Of a stretch of 64,000 nt of DNA, positions 1 through 8,360 are shown piece after piece (the stretch's first letter is position 1; each line of letters begins with the position of its first letter). The translations under genes were made by a program, and so were the position numbers. Where the stretch lies: the NCBI GenBank assembly GCA_041586735.1, contig JBFGZQ010000013.1, positions 1 to 64,000 of the forward strand, read 5' to 3'. This stretch comes from Motiliproteus sp041586735. GTDB lineage: Bacteria; Pseudomonadota; Gammaproteobacteria; Pseudomonadales; Balneatricaceae. Below the pieces are notes generated by a model. It saw only the letters and a list, made by a program, of their open reading frames with translations, was not told the origin of the DNA and searched no databases.

Positions 1-189
1 AAATAACTCTGGAAAAACTTAAAACAAAACGTTTTCACGTTCGTACAAAAATCTTTCGTATCAGCGTTACTTCGATAAGTCTTGTGCAACCTATCCCAGT
101 AAGCGCTCACACGAATTGCATGGTCGATTTGTTAAAGAGCGGTGCTTGCGGCGCTTCAATCTAGGAAGCTGCTCTCAAGCGAGGAGCGA
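1..189 (-). other. rRNA operon leader (16S gene lies off the left edge)
   Basis: Read on the minus strand, 140-129 is GCTCTTTAACAA, the boxA antitermination element found in the leaders of gammaproteobacterial rRNA operons. Two strong promoters lie upstream of it and point left. Leaders of this type reach the 16S 5' end roughly 150 nt after boxA, so the 16S gene should start at or just beyond position 1. No 16S sequence is visible here, so the operon itself is inferred. Confidence 0.8.
129..140 (-). promoter_or_regulatory. boxA antitermination site
   Basis: The minus strand reads GCTCTTTAACAA, which matches the core of the E. coli rrn boxA. In rRNA leaders this RNA element binds NusB/NusE. 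A nusB gene is present later in this window. Confidence 0.8.
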
Positions 190-217
190 ATTATACATCT
201 CAACTCCGGGTAGTCAA
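190..217 (-). promoter_or_regulatory. rRNA operon promoter P2
   Basis: On the minus strand a -35 TTGACT (217-212) and a perfect -10 TATAAT (195-190) are separated by 16 nt. This is a near-consensus sigma-70 promoter pointing at the boxA-containing leader. Confidence 0.8.
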
Positions 218-342
218 CGCTTATTTTTGCGTGTTTTTCGAAGCCTTAATCTAAACATCCGCTTCTAAAAACCCGCCCTGAAATCCTGTTAACAACCTCA
301 GAACGCTGACTTCGTTTGCGCCTAGACGGTAACGAGGGGCGC

Positions 343-370
343 ATTCTACAGACCCCAGCCCTGCCGTCAA
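343..370 (-). promoter_or_regulatory. rRNA operon promoter P1
   Basis: On the minus strand a -35 TTGACG (370-365) and a -10 TAGAAT (348-343) are separated by 16 nt. A GC-rich stretch (GCGCCCCTCG) follows the -10, like the discriminators of stringently controlled rRNA promoters. It lies about 150 bp upstream of the second promoter, giving the usual tandem arrangement. Confidence 0.75.
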
Positions 371-545
371 CGCTTTTTAGAGATTTTTATTGCAGCCCCC
401 AAACCAGCAGCATCCGCAGACACTCCGTATAGACCCCACAAAGCGCTTACTTTTTTGAAGAAAGAAAACCCTCTAGAACAGGATCAAGACAGAACCGGCC
501 TGGCAAGGCCATATAATGCAATGGGCTTTATATGGGGGGGGGGGA

Positions 546-1040
546 TTACTTGTAACCAGAAGTAGCTCGGTTTTCTATACGGCGCAGCGCATCTAACAAC
601 GTAGGAGCATCGACCGACAAGATAGGCAACGGACCCAACTGTGGAAACAGATCTTTTTCCAACAGCCGCCATGTCCGATCTTGATGGGTCTGGCTCTTGT
701 CGATCATCTTCTTTGAAAACCATTCACGACCGATAGCTTCGAAGCTATTGGCCGCAGCCTCGGCCCGTGTCGCTTTTCTTGCCTGCTTCTCACCGGACGG
801 GTCGACACCCTCACTGATCAGTTTTCGCGCTGTATCACGTGCTGTCCGGGCTTCTTTTAAACTCACCTCTGGGTATACACCCAAAGCGAGCAGCTTCTCT
901 TTGCCCAGTAGTCGATATTTCAAGCGCCAGTATTTTGAGCCATTGCGCTTAACGAGCAGGAATAGGCCTTTTTCATCGGTCAGCTTGTAGTCACGGGCAT
1001 CTGGCTTGGCGGTGACGGCTTGGCGGTCGGTTAACGGCAT
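546..1040 (-). pseudogene. P4-type tyrosine integrase, truncated (no catalytic domain)
   Basis: About 164 codons match the N-terminal half of P4-family integrases. The Arm-type DNA-binding (DUF4102-like) domain spans roughly residues 1-95 (LTDRQAVTAKPDARDYKL, then LKYRLLGKEKLLALGVYPEVS cut short here as LALGVYPEVS). The beginning of the core-binding domain follows (REWFSKK ... HQDRTWRLLEKDLFPQLG). The frame stops just after LRRIENR, where the catalytic domain with its R-H-R-Y residues would start. An 11-G tract (534-544) sits directly after the stop. The start at 1040 is chosen because MPLTDRQAV is the family N-terminus; the frame upstream is unrelated sequence. The gene lies just beyond the 3' end of tRNA-Arg, the usual target of this family, so it is probably the relic of an excised or deleted integrative element. 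Confidence 0.85.
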
Positions 1041-1061
1041 GACATATCCCCTTTTGGGCCT

Positions 1062-1124
1062 GGGGGGACATTTTTTGGGGGTACAAGATTTCGATACCCC
1101 CAATGCACCCCCAAATATACCCCC
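1062..1124. repeat. clustered C5/G5 motifs upstream of the integrase
   Basis: Three ACCCCC motifs lie at 1096-1101, 1107-1112 and 1119-1124, spaced 11-12 bp, with inverted GGGGG tracts at 1062-1067 and 1077-1081. They sit between the integrase start and the tRNA. Clusters like this are candidate arm-type binding sites for the integrase N-terminal domain. That role is inferred. Confidence 0.5.
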
Positions 1125-1237
1125 AGCTTGCAGCGGAACCAGATAAACGCTCTGGAACTCATGGGACGAAGTATAGCCGTAAACCACGGATAGCTAGAGG
1201 TTTTGTGGAAGTCTTGGGAAGTGTGTGGAACTAGAAG

Positions 1238-1314
1238 TGGCGCACCCGGAGGGATTCGAACCCCCGACCAACTGGATCGGAACCAGCTACTCTATCCAGC
1301 TGAGCTACGGGTGC
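1238..1314 (-). tRNA. tRNA-Arg (anticodon CCG)
   Basis: The 77-nt minus-strand cloverleaf has acceptor stem GCACCCG/CGGGTGC, G discriminator and encoded CCA (1240-1238). The D arm contains GCTCAGCTGGATAGAG, the anticodon loop TTCCGAT gives CCG, and the T arm contains GGTTCGAATCC. The 3' end faces the truncated integrase, which suggests this gene served as its attachment site. Confidence 0.95.
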
Positions 1315-1340
1315 GCAGAGGAACTCTTTCGAGAGCGGGT

Positions 1341-1369
1341 ATTCTACTCAGGCAATAGGGATACGGCAA
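1341..1369 (-). promoter_or_regulatory. probable promoter of tRNA-Arg
   Basis: On the minus strand TTGCCG (1369-1364), a 17-nt spacer and TAGAAT (1346-1341) lie 27 nt upstream of the tRNA 5' end. Confidence 0.6.
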
Positions 1370-1505
1370 GCGCTAACGAGGCAATGGTCAGTAGTTCGAA
1401 TTCCTCCGGTGTGTGCGGGGGTCAGCGGCGCCGAGTTATGGCTAGCTCAAAGGATGCTCTGGTTACCCACAACCCAGCTAGAATGCGCTGATCAAGACAC
1501 CTGTA

Positions 1506-1841
1506 TTAGGCATACACAGACTCTTTGCCTAAGTGCTTAACAATCAAGTAGTAAAAAACAGGTCTAAGCTTTTGCCGATTGGATGACCCTAGAGCCTCAA
1601 TGGCATGTGTTAGCGCGGCTTCTGCATCACCCCCTTGGACACCAAGCTTTCCGGCAATAAATTTTGTACGGATGTTATCCATCTCTCCTTGGTTACTTGC
1701 AGCCACTAAGCTCGAGTCTTTGTTATAGATTGACGGGCCCAGACTTTTTGCGATCGCCAATAGCAGCTTGTCATCACAAGCGATGCCACACTTGTCCATC
1801 TGTTGCTTACAGGCATCTACCACTTCATCGAATTTAGACAT
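1506..1841 (-). CDS. DUF2853 family protein
   Basis: A 111-residue soluble protein with the DUF2853 layout: MSKFDEVVDACKQQMDKCG at the start, the LGPSIYNKDSSLV segment in the middle, and RPVFYYLIVKHLGKESVY at the end, which is close to the family's conserved C-terminus. The family is small, mostly helical and has no established function. The start is supported by AAGGAG 6 nt upstream of the ATG. The gene stands alone between tRNA-Arg and the decayed umuDC locus, within a region showing element excision or decay. Confidence 0.8.
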   Translation of the reverse strand: MSKFDEVVDACKQQMDKCGIACDDKLLLAIAKSLGPSIYNKDSSLVAASNQGEMDNIRTKFIAGKLGVQGGDAEAALTHAIEALGSSNRQKLRPVFYYLIVKHLGKESVYA

Positions 1842-1979
1842 CGTTGATCTCCTTACTGGTTAACGTATTCGGAACAAGGCTGGAAGGAGCCGTACTGCCC
1901 AAAGTCGTCGGCCGCTACAGAAAAATAGACTCTGATTGCAGAGTCTGCCACTTATCGACGGATATTCCCCGAGCGGCTT

Positions 1980-2461
1980 TTAGGCCACCCTCGGCAGATC
2001 ACGCCATTGACTGGTGTACGCGGGCGAGCGCCACGGGCGCTTCATTGTCCACGCCCTGTTCGTGCCATTGCTGGCCAGGAACACCGCCTGTGCCATCTTA
2101 TCGTTATACGATCCACCACCTGCATTAATCGCTGACTCTTGGCAGGCTGCTGCTCTCCCAGCAAGTCCCGTCGTTGATGGCTGCCGGATGTCAGCTCGAT
2201 CAGCCCCACTCCCACCTGGCAATACGGCAACCCAGGTTTAAAGATAAGAGGCTCAGCCTGTCTAAGCGCCTGGATCCGTTGCCGGGTATCACCGGTTGGA
2301 TAAGGCCGCCGCACCACGTTGGACCTGGAGAGCCGGGCGTTAAGACCCTGCTTGGCCTCTAGATAGTCATCGGCTGGACCGGGAAAGCCCGCAGCAACAC
2401 GGCTACTGTAGAGCGGCAGTAGCAGCTCGATGGGCGAGTCGGAGAGCGTTAGCATATTCAC
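1980..2461 (-). pseudogene. umuDC remnant (UmuD N-terminus joined to UmuC C-terminus)
   Basis: The minus-strand frame from about 2461 begins like UmuD (LLLPLYSSRVAAGFPGPADDYLE), whose AG cleavage context is conserved. The middle of UmuD and most of UmuC are missing. The same frame then reads like the C-terminus of UmuC (GVGLIELTSG ... QQPAKSQRLMQVVDRI). A frameshift near 2110 moves the match to a second frame (AVFLASNGTNRAWTMKR ... SPAYTSQWRDLPRVA), ending at 1980. Intact genes would be about 140 and 420 codons. The locus is therefore the product of a large internal deletion plus a frameshift and cannot encode DNA polymerase V. Confidence 0.8.
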
Positions 2462-2474
2462 TATCCGCTATACA

Positions 2475-2490
2475 CTGTAATTAGACACAG
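2475..2490 (-). promoter_or_regulatory. LexA (SOS) box of the umuDC remnant
   Basis: The sequence is CTGT-N8-ACAG (CTGTAATTAGACACAG on the plus strand), matching the gammaproteobacterial LexA core. It lies 14-20 nt upstream of the possible umuD start codons (GTG 2461, ATG 2455). Confidence 0.8.
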
Positions 2491-2631
2491 CATATCTCTA
2501 TGCATTTACCCATCCAGATCCCAACCCAAGGAGACATAAAGCAAGGCTAAATTTGTCGAGCCTGCATGCTTAGCGCGGATTGGAGGCTGATATAGCCCTA
2601 GTCTTGTTAATACCTACGGCTTGAAGGGCAT

Positions 2632-4341
2632 TTAGCGCTGCTCCAGCAGCTCGACCGTGACACTCTGACAGGCCAGCACCAAGGCCCAGAACTCTGAAAA
2701 GTCATTGACCACCACGTCTGGCTGGTAGGGGAACCGCTCGCTACCGGGAAAAATCTTATCCAACCAGGGCTGATCCCACTGAGCGCCGTTAAAGAACACC
2801 GCGGTCATCCCCGCTTTTTTTGCCGCAATAACGTCCGTAGTGCTATCGCCAACATACCAAATTTTATCACTGACGCTCATCCCAAGATCCCGGGCGGCTT
2901 TGAGCAATTGGTCGGGATGCGGTTTGCGCAACGGCGTGTCATCGCCGCAGACATTGCAGCAAAACAGCTCCGTCCAACCGGTATCATCCACCGCTGCCAG
3001 TTCGTGTTCAAAGAACTCTCGATCCCGATTGGTGATCACCCCGACTTTTACCAGCTGATTTAACGCCTGCAACATCTGCTTCACCTGGGGCTCAAACGGC
3101 AAAACCGTGCCATAGTGATTACGGTAGTGATGATTAAAGAGCAGATGGGCCTGCTGTTTGGTGTGCTGATCATCGCCAAACAGCACTTCGAATATATCGG
3201 TGCGAGAGATCTTACGATCGGTTTTTACCCGGGGGTGCAGCTGGCTGTAACTCTGTACATATTCAACCAGCCGGGCATCATCTTCCGATTTACTCAGCTC
3301 GGGATCCACCAGCCTGTCTAGCAACCCCTTGGCGCGCATATCCGGCAACATATCATCGACCGCGTGATACATGGCGTCGAGGGTATCGACCAGAGTGGCG
3401 TGCCAATCAAACAGGATTGCATGAGGTTTCTGCAACCGCGCCATGGCGGGATGCCAATCCGGTTCGATCCGTATAGGCGGCGGCTGCGGCGGCTCAACAC
3501 CCACCGGCCGATGCAGCGCCACAGGAGCACAAAAAATACTCGGGGCACGCTGCTGGAGCCGCGCCAGCAGATCCAGCAACTCATCAAAGCTGTTGATAAC
3601 GGCGTCGGGGCGGCACGCAGGGTTATTGATAAAGAGCTGCTGTAGATAGTCGTCGGAACCGCAGCCACCATTATAAAAAATTGCGCTCACTCCAGCTTTT
3701 TTAGCGGTCACCATATCCTGATAACTGTCACCGATGTACCAGGTATGGCGATTCGGCACGGCGCCCAGGGTTTGCAGGGCCGCACAAATCACCTCGGGAT
3801 GGGGCTTATATTGAGACACATCGTCAGCGCAGATCGTGGTGTCTATCTGACCGACCCAGGCCCCGTCATCGACGGTCTGCAGCTCAAAATCAAGAAACTC
3901 ACGACTCCTGTTGGTGGCAATACCCAGCTTCAGCCCCAGAGCCTTTAACGCCTGCAGATAACTGCCGACCCCCTGCTGAAAAGGCGTCACCCGACCAAAG
4001 TAATGACGGTAACAGCGGTTATAAGCCTCATGCGCCAGGCGCTTGGCCTCCAGATCATCGCCGAAGATAGCATTAAAAATATCGGTCCGTGAGACCCGGC
4101 GCTCCGCCAGTATTTTGGGGTGCAAGCGGCGAAAAATCCGCACATAGCGCACCAGCTTGACGTCATCCGCCGTACTGCATTGCTCTTCGGCCAGCAGGTG
4201 ATCCACCAGCCCCAGCTCTTCGAGCTGCGGTAGCATCTCCGTCATCGCCTCGAACATGGCATCCTGGGTATCTACCAGGGTGCCATGCCAATCGAACAAC
4301 AAAATGGCTGGAACCTCCAGAGAAAGGTCGGTGTTCGTCAT
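2632..4341 (-). CDS. tandem-duplicated HAD hydrolase (two HAD domains in one chain)
   Basis: A 569-residue protein made of two homologous HAD-superfamily domains, about residues 10-265 and 300-560, joined by a proline-rich linker (VEPPQPPPIRIEP). Each copy has motif I (FDWHGTLVDT, FDWHATLVDT), the motif II threonine (IATNRSREF, VITNRDREFF), the motif III lysine (KPHPE, KPHPD) and the motif IV acidic pair (YIGDSYQD, YVGDSTTD). Both also share a long cap insertion (LHP ... SRTDIF ... FGDD). The nucleophilic Asp is kept in each copy. The second Asp of the DxD pair, usually the acid/base for phosphatases, is His in both. Phosphonatase-type HADs also vary at this position (DWAGT), so the reaction may not be simple phosphate ester hydrolysis. 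The substrate is unknown. It is monocistronic between the umuDC relic and the hydroxybutyrate dehydrogenase gene. Confidence 0.85.
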   Translation of the reverse strand: MTNTDLSLEVPAILLFDWHGTLVDTQDAMFEAMTEMLPQLEELGLVDHLLAEEQCSTADDVKLVRYVRIFRRLHPKILAERRVSRTDIFNAIFGDDLEAKRLAHEAYNRCYRHYFGRVTPFQQGVGSYLQALKALGLKLGIATNRSREFLDFELQTVDDGAWVGQIDTTICADDVSQYKPHPEVICAALQTLGAVPNRHTWYIGDSYQDMVTAKKAGVSAIFYNGGCGSDDYLQQLFINNPACRPDAVINSFDELLDLLARLQQRAPSIFCAPVALHRPVGVEPPQPPPIRIEPDWHPAMARLQKPHAILFDWHATLVDTLDAMYHAVDDMLPDMRAKGLLDRLVDPELSKSEDDARLVEYVQSYSQLHPRVKTDRKISRTDIFEVLFGDDQHTKQQAHLLFNHHYRNHYGTVLPFEPQVKQMLQALNQLVKVGVITNRDREFFEHELAAVDDTGWTELFCCNVCGDDTPLRKPHPDQLLKAARDLGMSVSDKIWYVGDSTTDVIAAKKAGMTAVFFNGAQWDQPWLDKIFPGSERFPYQPDVVVNDFSEFWALVLACQSVTVELLEQR

Positions 4342-4406
4342 ATTCAGCTACCTTGTGTCACCCCAATACCCTAGATTTAACCCACTAGCGTCTTAGGCTG
4401 GCTCTT

Positions 4407-5189
4407 CTAGTGTGCGGTCCAACCGCCATCGATCGGCAGCGCTACACCGGTCATCGCCTTGGCCATATCGCTGCACAGATAGACCGCCAGCGCGGCAATG
4501 GCTGAGGGATCAATGAGCTCCGGGTAGGGCGCTTTACTCTGCACCAAACCACGGCGTGCCTGTTCGATGGTCTGATTATTCTGCTTGGCGAAGGTTTCGA
4601 TCTGATTATTCAACAGCGGGGTGTCGGTCCAGCCCGGACAGATGCAGTTGGAGGTAATACCCCGATCGGCGTATTCGAGCGCGACCACTTTACTAAAGCC
4701 GATCAACCCATGCTTGGCGGCGCAATAGGCCGACTTATTCTCTGAGGCCACCAATCCATGCACCGAGGAGATGTTGATAATCCGCCCCCAGCCCTGTTTC
4801 TCCATCAAGGGTAGCGCTTTCTGGGTCGCATGAAAGGCGGCACTGAGGTTAATCGCAATAATGGCATCCCAGCGCGCACGGGGAAACTCTGCGACCGGCG
4901 AGGTGAACTGAATGCCGGCATTATTGACCAGGATATCCAGGCCGCCAAAATCCTGCACACAACGATCAATCAGGGTATCGACAGCTTCGGCGCGCGACAG
5001 ATCGGCCGAACAGTAGCGGCACTCCGCGCCTGTCTCCGCAGCCAGTTTAAGTGCAATGCCACCGCCCTGGGCGTCATCCTCCAGCCCGTTCATCATCAGC
5101 CGTGCGCCTTGCTCTGCCAACGCCTTGGCGATCGCGTAACCTATACCGCTTGATGAGCCGGTCACCAGTGCCACTTTACCTTTAAGCAT
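4407..5189 (-). CDS. bdhA: 3-hydroxybutyrate dehydrogenase (SDR family)
   Basis: A 260-residue classical short-chain dehydrogenase. The N-terminal NAD-binding motif is TGSSSGIG, followed by NNAG (LVNNAGIQF), the catalytic Ser in NISSVHGLVAS, and YCAAK (YxxxK). It also has the CPGWTDTPLL segment and the GWTAH C-terminus typical of D-3-hydroxybutyrate dehydrogenases. It interconverts 3-hydroxybutyrate and acetoacetate in ketone-body or polyhydroxybutyrate metabolism. The start at 5189 is preferred over an upstream in-frame ATG because AGGTGG lies 5-6 nt before it and MLKGKVALVTG is the family start. A membrane permease gene follows upstream on the same strand and may be functionally linked. Confidence 0.9.
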   Translation of the reverse strand: MLKGKVALVTGSSSGIGYAIAKALAEQGARLMMNGLEDDAQGGGIALKLAAETGAECRYCSADLSRAEAVDTLIDRCVQDFGGLDILVNNAGIQFTSPVAEFPRARWDAIIAINLSAAFHATQKALPLMEKQGWGRIINISSVHGLVASENKSAYCAAKHGLIGFSKVVALEYADRGITSNCICPGWTDTPLLNNQIETFAKQNNQTIEQARRGLVQSKAPYPELIDPSAIAALAVYLCSDMAKAMTGVALPIDGGWTAH

Positions 5190-5332
5190 ATATCCACCTT
5201 GAATCATTAGGCATCGATTGTATCTAGCTATCCGGATCTGATTAAAGCATCCCGAACCGCCATGTCAAACAGCGATCTCTGTCTACCAGGGTTTCCGTGG
5301 CCCGAAGATCGACCTCCGGCGCGCCTCAAGCG

Positions 5333-6625
5333 TCACATCATCCAGACATAGCCCTGCAGCACCAACAGATCGATCAGCAGCATCTGCAGCACGAAGCCGA
5401 GGTTCCATTTGAAGAACCGGTGCGCGGGCAACCCAAACCGCGCCTGCAAGGTCAAATGGGTGCCGGACACGGGCGAGGCCATAACGCCTAACGACCAGCC
5501 CATCAGATAGGTCATCCCCAGTAAGTTAGGGTCATCGATCTGCCCCAACAACACCCCCCCAGAGGTGCTGATACTGATCAGCGGGTGGATGCCGACCACT
5601 GCGGCGGCGACGATCATCAGTAACAGCCCCCAGGCCTGCCAAGGGCCAAACAGCTCCAGCGGCCATTCAAATCCGGTGCGCTGCACTACCGTCGCCAGCC
5701 CTAACGCTAACAACCCGGCGGCCAAAAACAAACAGACCTCACCGCCCATCTGCGGCAACTGCTGCTCGATGTGTAGACGTGCAGTCGCCAGCGCTTGGCG
5801 ACTATCACGCCACAGCAACACCAACAGGCAGAGCAGTAGTGACAGCAACGACACCCAGGTCAGAATCACGATCTCAGGCCACAACCAACGCGCGGTCATC
5901 ACCAGTAACGCCAACAGGCCCGGTAGCCATAAGGCTTCGAAATGCATTGGATAACCGGCCATTTTGTCGGCGCCGGGGTGCCGACACAGACTGAACGCAG
6001 CAAACAGCAGGGCGATCACAGCCGCAGGCACACCCGCCGCCACCAGGGTCGCCAGTTGCGCACCCTGAGCAACGGTCAGCGCCACCCCCATCGCCACAAA
6101 AAACGGCGACCAGAGCGCGGCCGTGGCAAAGCCGCGCGACAGCAACATCCCTTGCAGCGGTGATAACGGCAGCCGTCGCGCCAAGCGCTCGCCGATAATA
6201 GCCAGGGTGGAGATATTGATCACCGCCCCAAACAGGTGCACCCCCAGCAGCGTTCGGCACAACGCCACCCGCCCGCTCGGCAGTCGTTCCTGAGGATCCG
6301 CCTTAAACGAGGTCACCAGCCGCAAAAAACTGACCGCGATCAACATCGCAATCAGGCTATGGTTAACCGCCAGCAGTTTCGACCAGGGAAACGCCTGACC
6401 CTGCGTCCCCCATAAGAGCGCCAGGCCACCGACCACGCCAATAACCCATACCTGGATCCGCAAGATACCGCGGACCCGGGTAAACAGCAGCCCCCCCGCC
6501 AGCCAGATAAATATCCCCGACCAATGCGCAGCCACCAGCCCCAAACCCTGGGTAACCGATAACAGCACCGCCAGCAACAACAGCCAGCCGATCAGCGGTA
6601 ATAGGCGCCGTCCGCTAGTCAGCAT
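5333..6625 (-). CDS. multi-pass membrane protein, putative permease
   Basis: A 430-residue, very hydrophobic protein with about a dozen predicted membrane segments and few charged loops. Two glycine/serine-rich stretches, HPLISISTSGGVLLG and MGWSLGVMASPVSGTHL, look like the re-entrant substrate-binding segments of ion-transporter-superfamily carriers. That resemblance is loose. It lies upstream of bdhA on the same strand with a gap of about 140 bp, so transport of a short-chain hydroxy acid or related anion is possible but not shown. I do not recognise a named family. Confidence 0.7.
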   Translation of the reverse strand: MLTSGRRLLPLIGWLLLLAVLLSVTQGLGLVAAHWSGIFIWLAGGLLFTRVRGILRIQVWVIGVVGGLALLWGTQGQAFPWSKLLAVNHSLIAMLIAVSFLRLVTSFKADPQERLPSGRVALCRTLLGVHLFGAVINISTLAIIGERLARRLPLSPLQGMLLSRGFATAALWSPFFVAMGVALTVAQGAQLATLVAAGVPAAVIALLFAAFSLCRHPGADKMAGYPMHFEALWLPGLLALLVMTARWLWPEIVILTWVSLLSLLLCLLVLLWRDSRQALATARLHIEQQLPQMGGEVCLFLAAGLLALGLATVVQRTGFEWPLELFGPWQAWGLLLMIVAAAVVGIHPLISISTSGGVLLGQIDDPNLLGMTYLMGWSLGVMASPVSGTHLTLQARFGLPAHRFFKWNLGFVLQMLLIDLLVLQGYVWMM

Positions 6626-6696
6626 CGCGGCAAATACCCTGCAGGGAGAAGGAAAGGTATGACACCCTGGGAACGCATCGGGATCCTACAAACAGA

Positions 6697-6725
6697 GACA
6701 AAAAAGGGCAGCCGGAGCTGCCCTT
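6697..6725 (-). terminator. Rho-independent terminator after cytochrome c4
   Basis: A perfect stem GGGCAGC (6706-6712) / GCTGCCC (6717-6723) with loop CGGA is followed, on the minus strand, by a T run (A run at 6700-6705 on plus). It lies just past the cytochrome c4 stop. Confidence 0.85.
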
Positions 6726-6761
6726 CTCGCATCGCGATAACCGCGACGAGGCTTAACTGGC

Positions 6762-7364
6762 CTACATCGCTAGGATATAAGCAGACACCGCTCTGATCTC
6801 GCCATCGCTCATTTTACCCGAGATATCACGCATCATCGCTGAGGGGTCATTAGCACGACCGCCGTCACGGAACGCTTTCAGCTGAGCATCAACATACAGA
6901 TCATACTGACCTTTTACAGCAGGAAAACCCGCCAAGCCGTTGCCCTCACCCTTCGGGCCATGACAGGCAGCACAGGCAGCGACACCTTTACTCTGGATGC
7001 CAGCGCTATAAATCTCTTTGCCTTGGGCAACCAGATCGGCGTCAGTTACGTCACCCTTGCTCACGGTCTGCGTGCTAAAGAATGCGCCCAGATCTTCCAT
7101 ATCCTGCTCGGTCAAACCGCTAGCAAAGGCTAACATCATAGGGCTAGGACGCACCTCAGCCTTGATATCCTTAAGCTGCTTAACCAGATAGTTGGCATGC
7201 TGGCCCGCGAGCTTGGGGAATGACGGAGCGTTGGCGTTACCATCGGCTCCGTGACAACCGGAACAGATAGCCGCCTTGCCCTGGCCCGCAGCCGCATCGC
7301 CCTGAGCCCAGGCGGCACCTGAAGCACCAATAGAAATTAACAGACTAATAAGTAATTTATTCAT
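6762..7364 (-). CDS. dihaem cytochrome c4
   Basis: A 200-residue periplasmic electron carrier. A signal peptide (MNKLLISLLISIGASGAAWA) is followed by two homologous class I cytochrome domains. Each has a haem-binding CxxCH (CSGCH, CAACH) and a distal Met candidate (SPMMLAF, SAMMRD). The length and two-domain layout match cytochrome c4, a donor to terminal oxidases. It is divergent from engB across about 215 bp, an arrangement shared with pseudomonads. A strong terminator follows. Confidence 0.93.
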   Translation of the reverse strand: MNKLLISLLISIGASGAAWAQGDAAAGQGKAAICSGCHGADGNANAPSFPKLAGQHANYLVKQLKDIKAEVRPSPMMLAFASGLTEQDMEDLGAFFSTQTVSKGDVTDADLVAQGKEIYSAGIQSKGVAACAACHGPKGEGNGLAGFPAVKGQYDLYVDAQLKAFRDGGRANDPSAMMRDISGKMSDGEIRAVSAYILAM

Positions 7365-7579
7365 CGACCGTCCAATCCTAGGTTCAAAATTAAAAACAGG
7401 TAGCTACCTACACGGCAACCCTTATGGGCTGCCGCTCCGGGTCTAATGACTCAGATCCGTGCCGCTAAAATTAAGCATGTCCAAGCTATCCCCGAGCCAA
7501 AATTTTCGGCATTATATACCAATCTCCGCACAAACGGGAACGCACTGTGCCCGTACCGCAGTAACTAGCGCCAAATCCT

Positions 7580-8233
7580 ATGACCAAAGCCTGTATTCAT
7601 TACAACGCCGCTCACTATCTGGTCAGCGCCAACAAATTCAGCCAATGCCCCGCAGACAGCGGTGCAGAAGTTGCCTTTGCTGGACGCTCCAACGCCGGTA
7701 AGTCGAGCGCTATCAATGCGCTGACCAGCAATTCAAAGCTAGCCCGCACCTCCAAAACACCCGGCCGTACCCAGCTAATCAACTTCTTTGAACTCAATCA
7801 TCCAGAACACAAACTGGTCGACCTGCCGGGCTACGGCTATGCAAAAGTACCCGTAGCAATGAAGGTGCATTGGCAAAAACACCTCGACGAATACCTACAA
7901 AAGCGCCAATGCCTAAAGGGCGTGGTGCTAGTGATGGACATCCGCCACCCGATGAAGGAGTTCGACCAGATGATGACGCAGTGGTGTAAAGAATCACAGA
8001 TGCCGCTGCATATCCTGTTGACCAAAGCAGATAAGCTCAGCAAAGGCCCTGCCCAGAGCACCATGCTGCAGATCCTCAAGCAACTCAAGCCCGAGCTCGG
8101 CGAACTGGTCAGTGCACAGGTGTTCTCAGCACTGAAAAAGACCGGTGTCGATCCTCTCAAACTACGCCTCGATAGCTGGCTACTGGGCGATGCCGCCGAG
8201 ACGACCGAAACGACTCCCGCCATCCAGCCGTAA
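7580..8233 (+). CDS. engB: ribosome biogenesis GTPase EngB (YihA/YsxC)
   Basis: A 217-residue TRAFAC GTPase. G1 is GRSNAGKSS, the switch region contains KTPGRTQ (G2), G3 is DLPGYGYA, G4 is LTKADK and G5 lies near VSAQVFSALKKTG. It is needed for late 50S ribosomal subunit assembly in the cytoplasm. The length and MTKACIHYNAAHYLVSA start agree with gammaproteobacterial EngB. The short C-terminal tail is rich in Thr and Glu (AAETTETTPAIQP) and is not conserved. Confidence 0.95.
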   Translation: MTKACIHYNAAHYLVSANKFSQCPADSGAEVAFAGRSNAGKSSAINALTSNSKLARTSKTPGRTQLINFFELNHPEHKLVDLPGYGYAKVPVAMKVHWQKHLDEYLQKRQCLKGVVLVMDIRHPMKEFDQMMTQWCKESQMPLHILLTKADKLSKGPAQSTMLQILKQLKPELGELVSAQVFSALKKTGVDPLKLRLDSWLLGDAAETTETTPAIQP

Positions 8234-8360
8234 GCTCGGTGGCTGACTACCGGATCTCGATCTGATCGACTGTGCGCCTATGCGTCATCATCGCTAACAA
8301 TGACGACAGTTAATCGCCGAATAAAAACACCACCGCCTAACCAGCCACGGGAGTGATACC

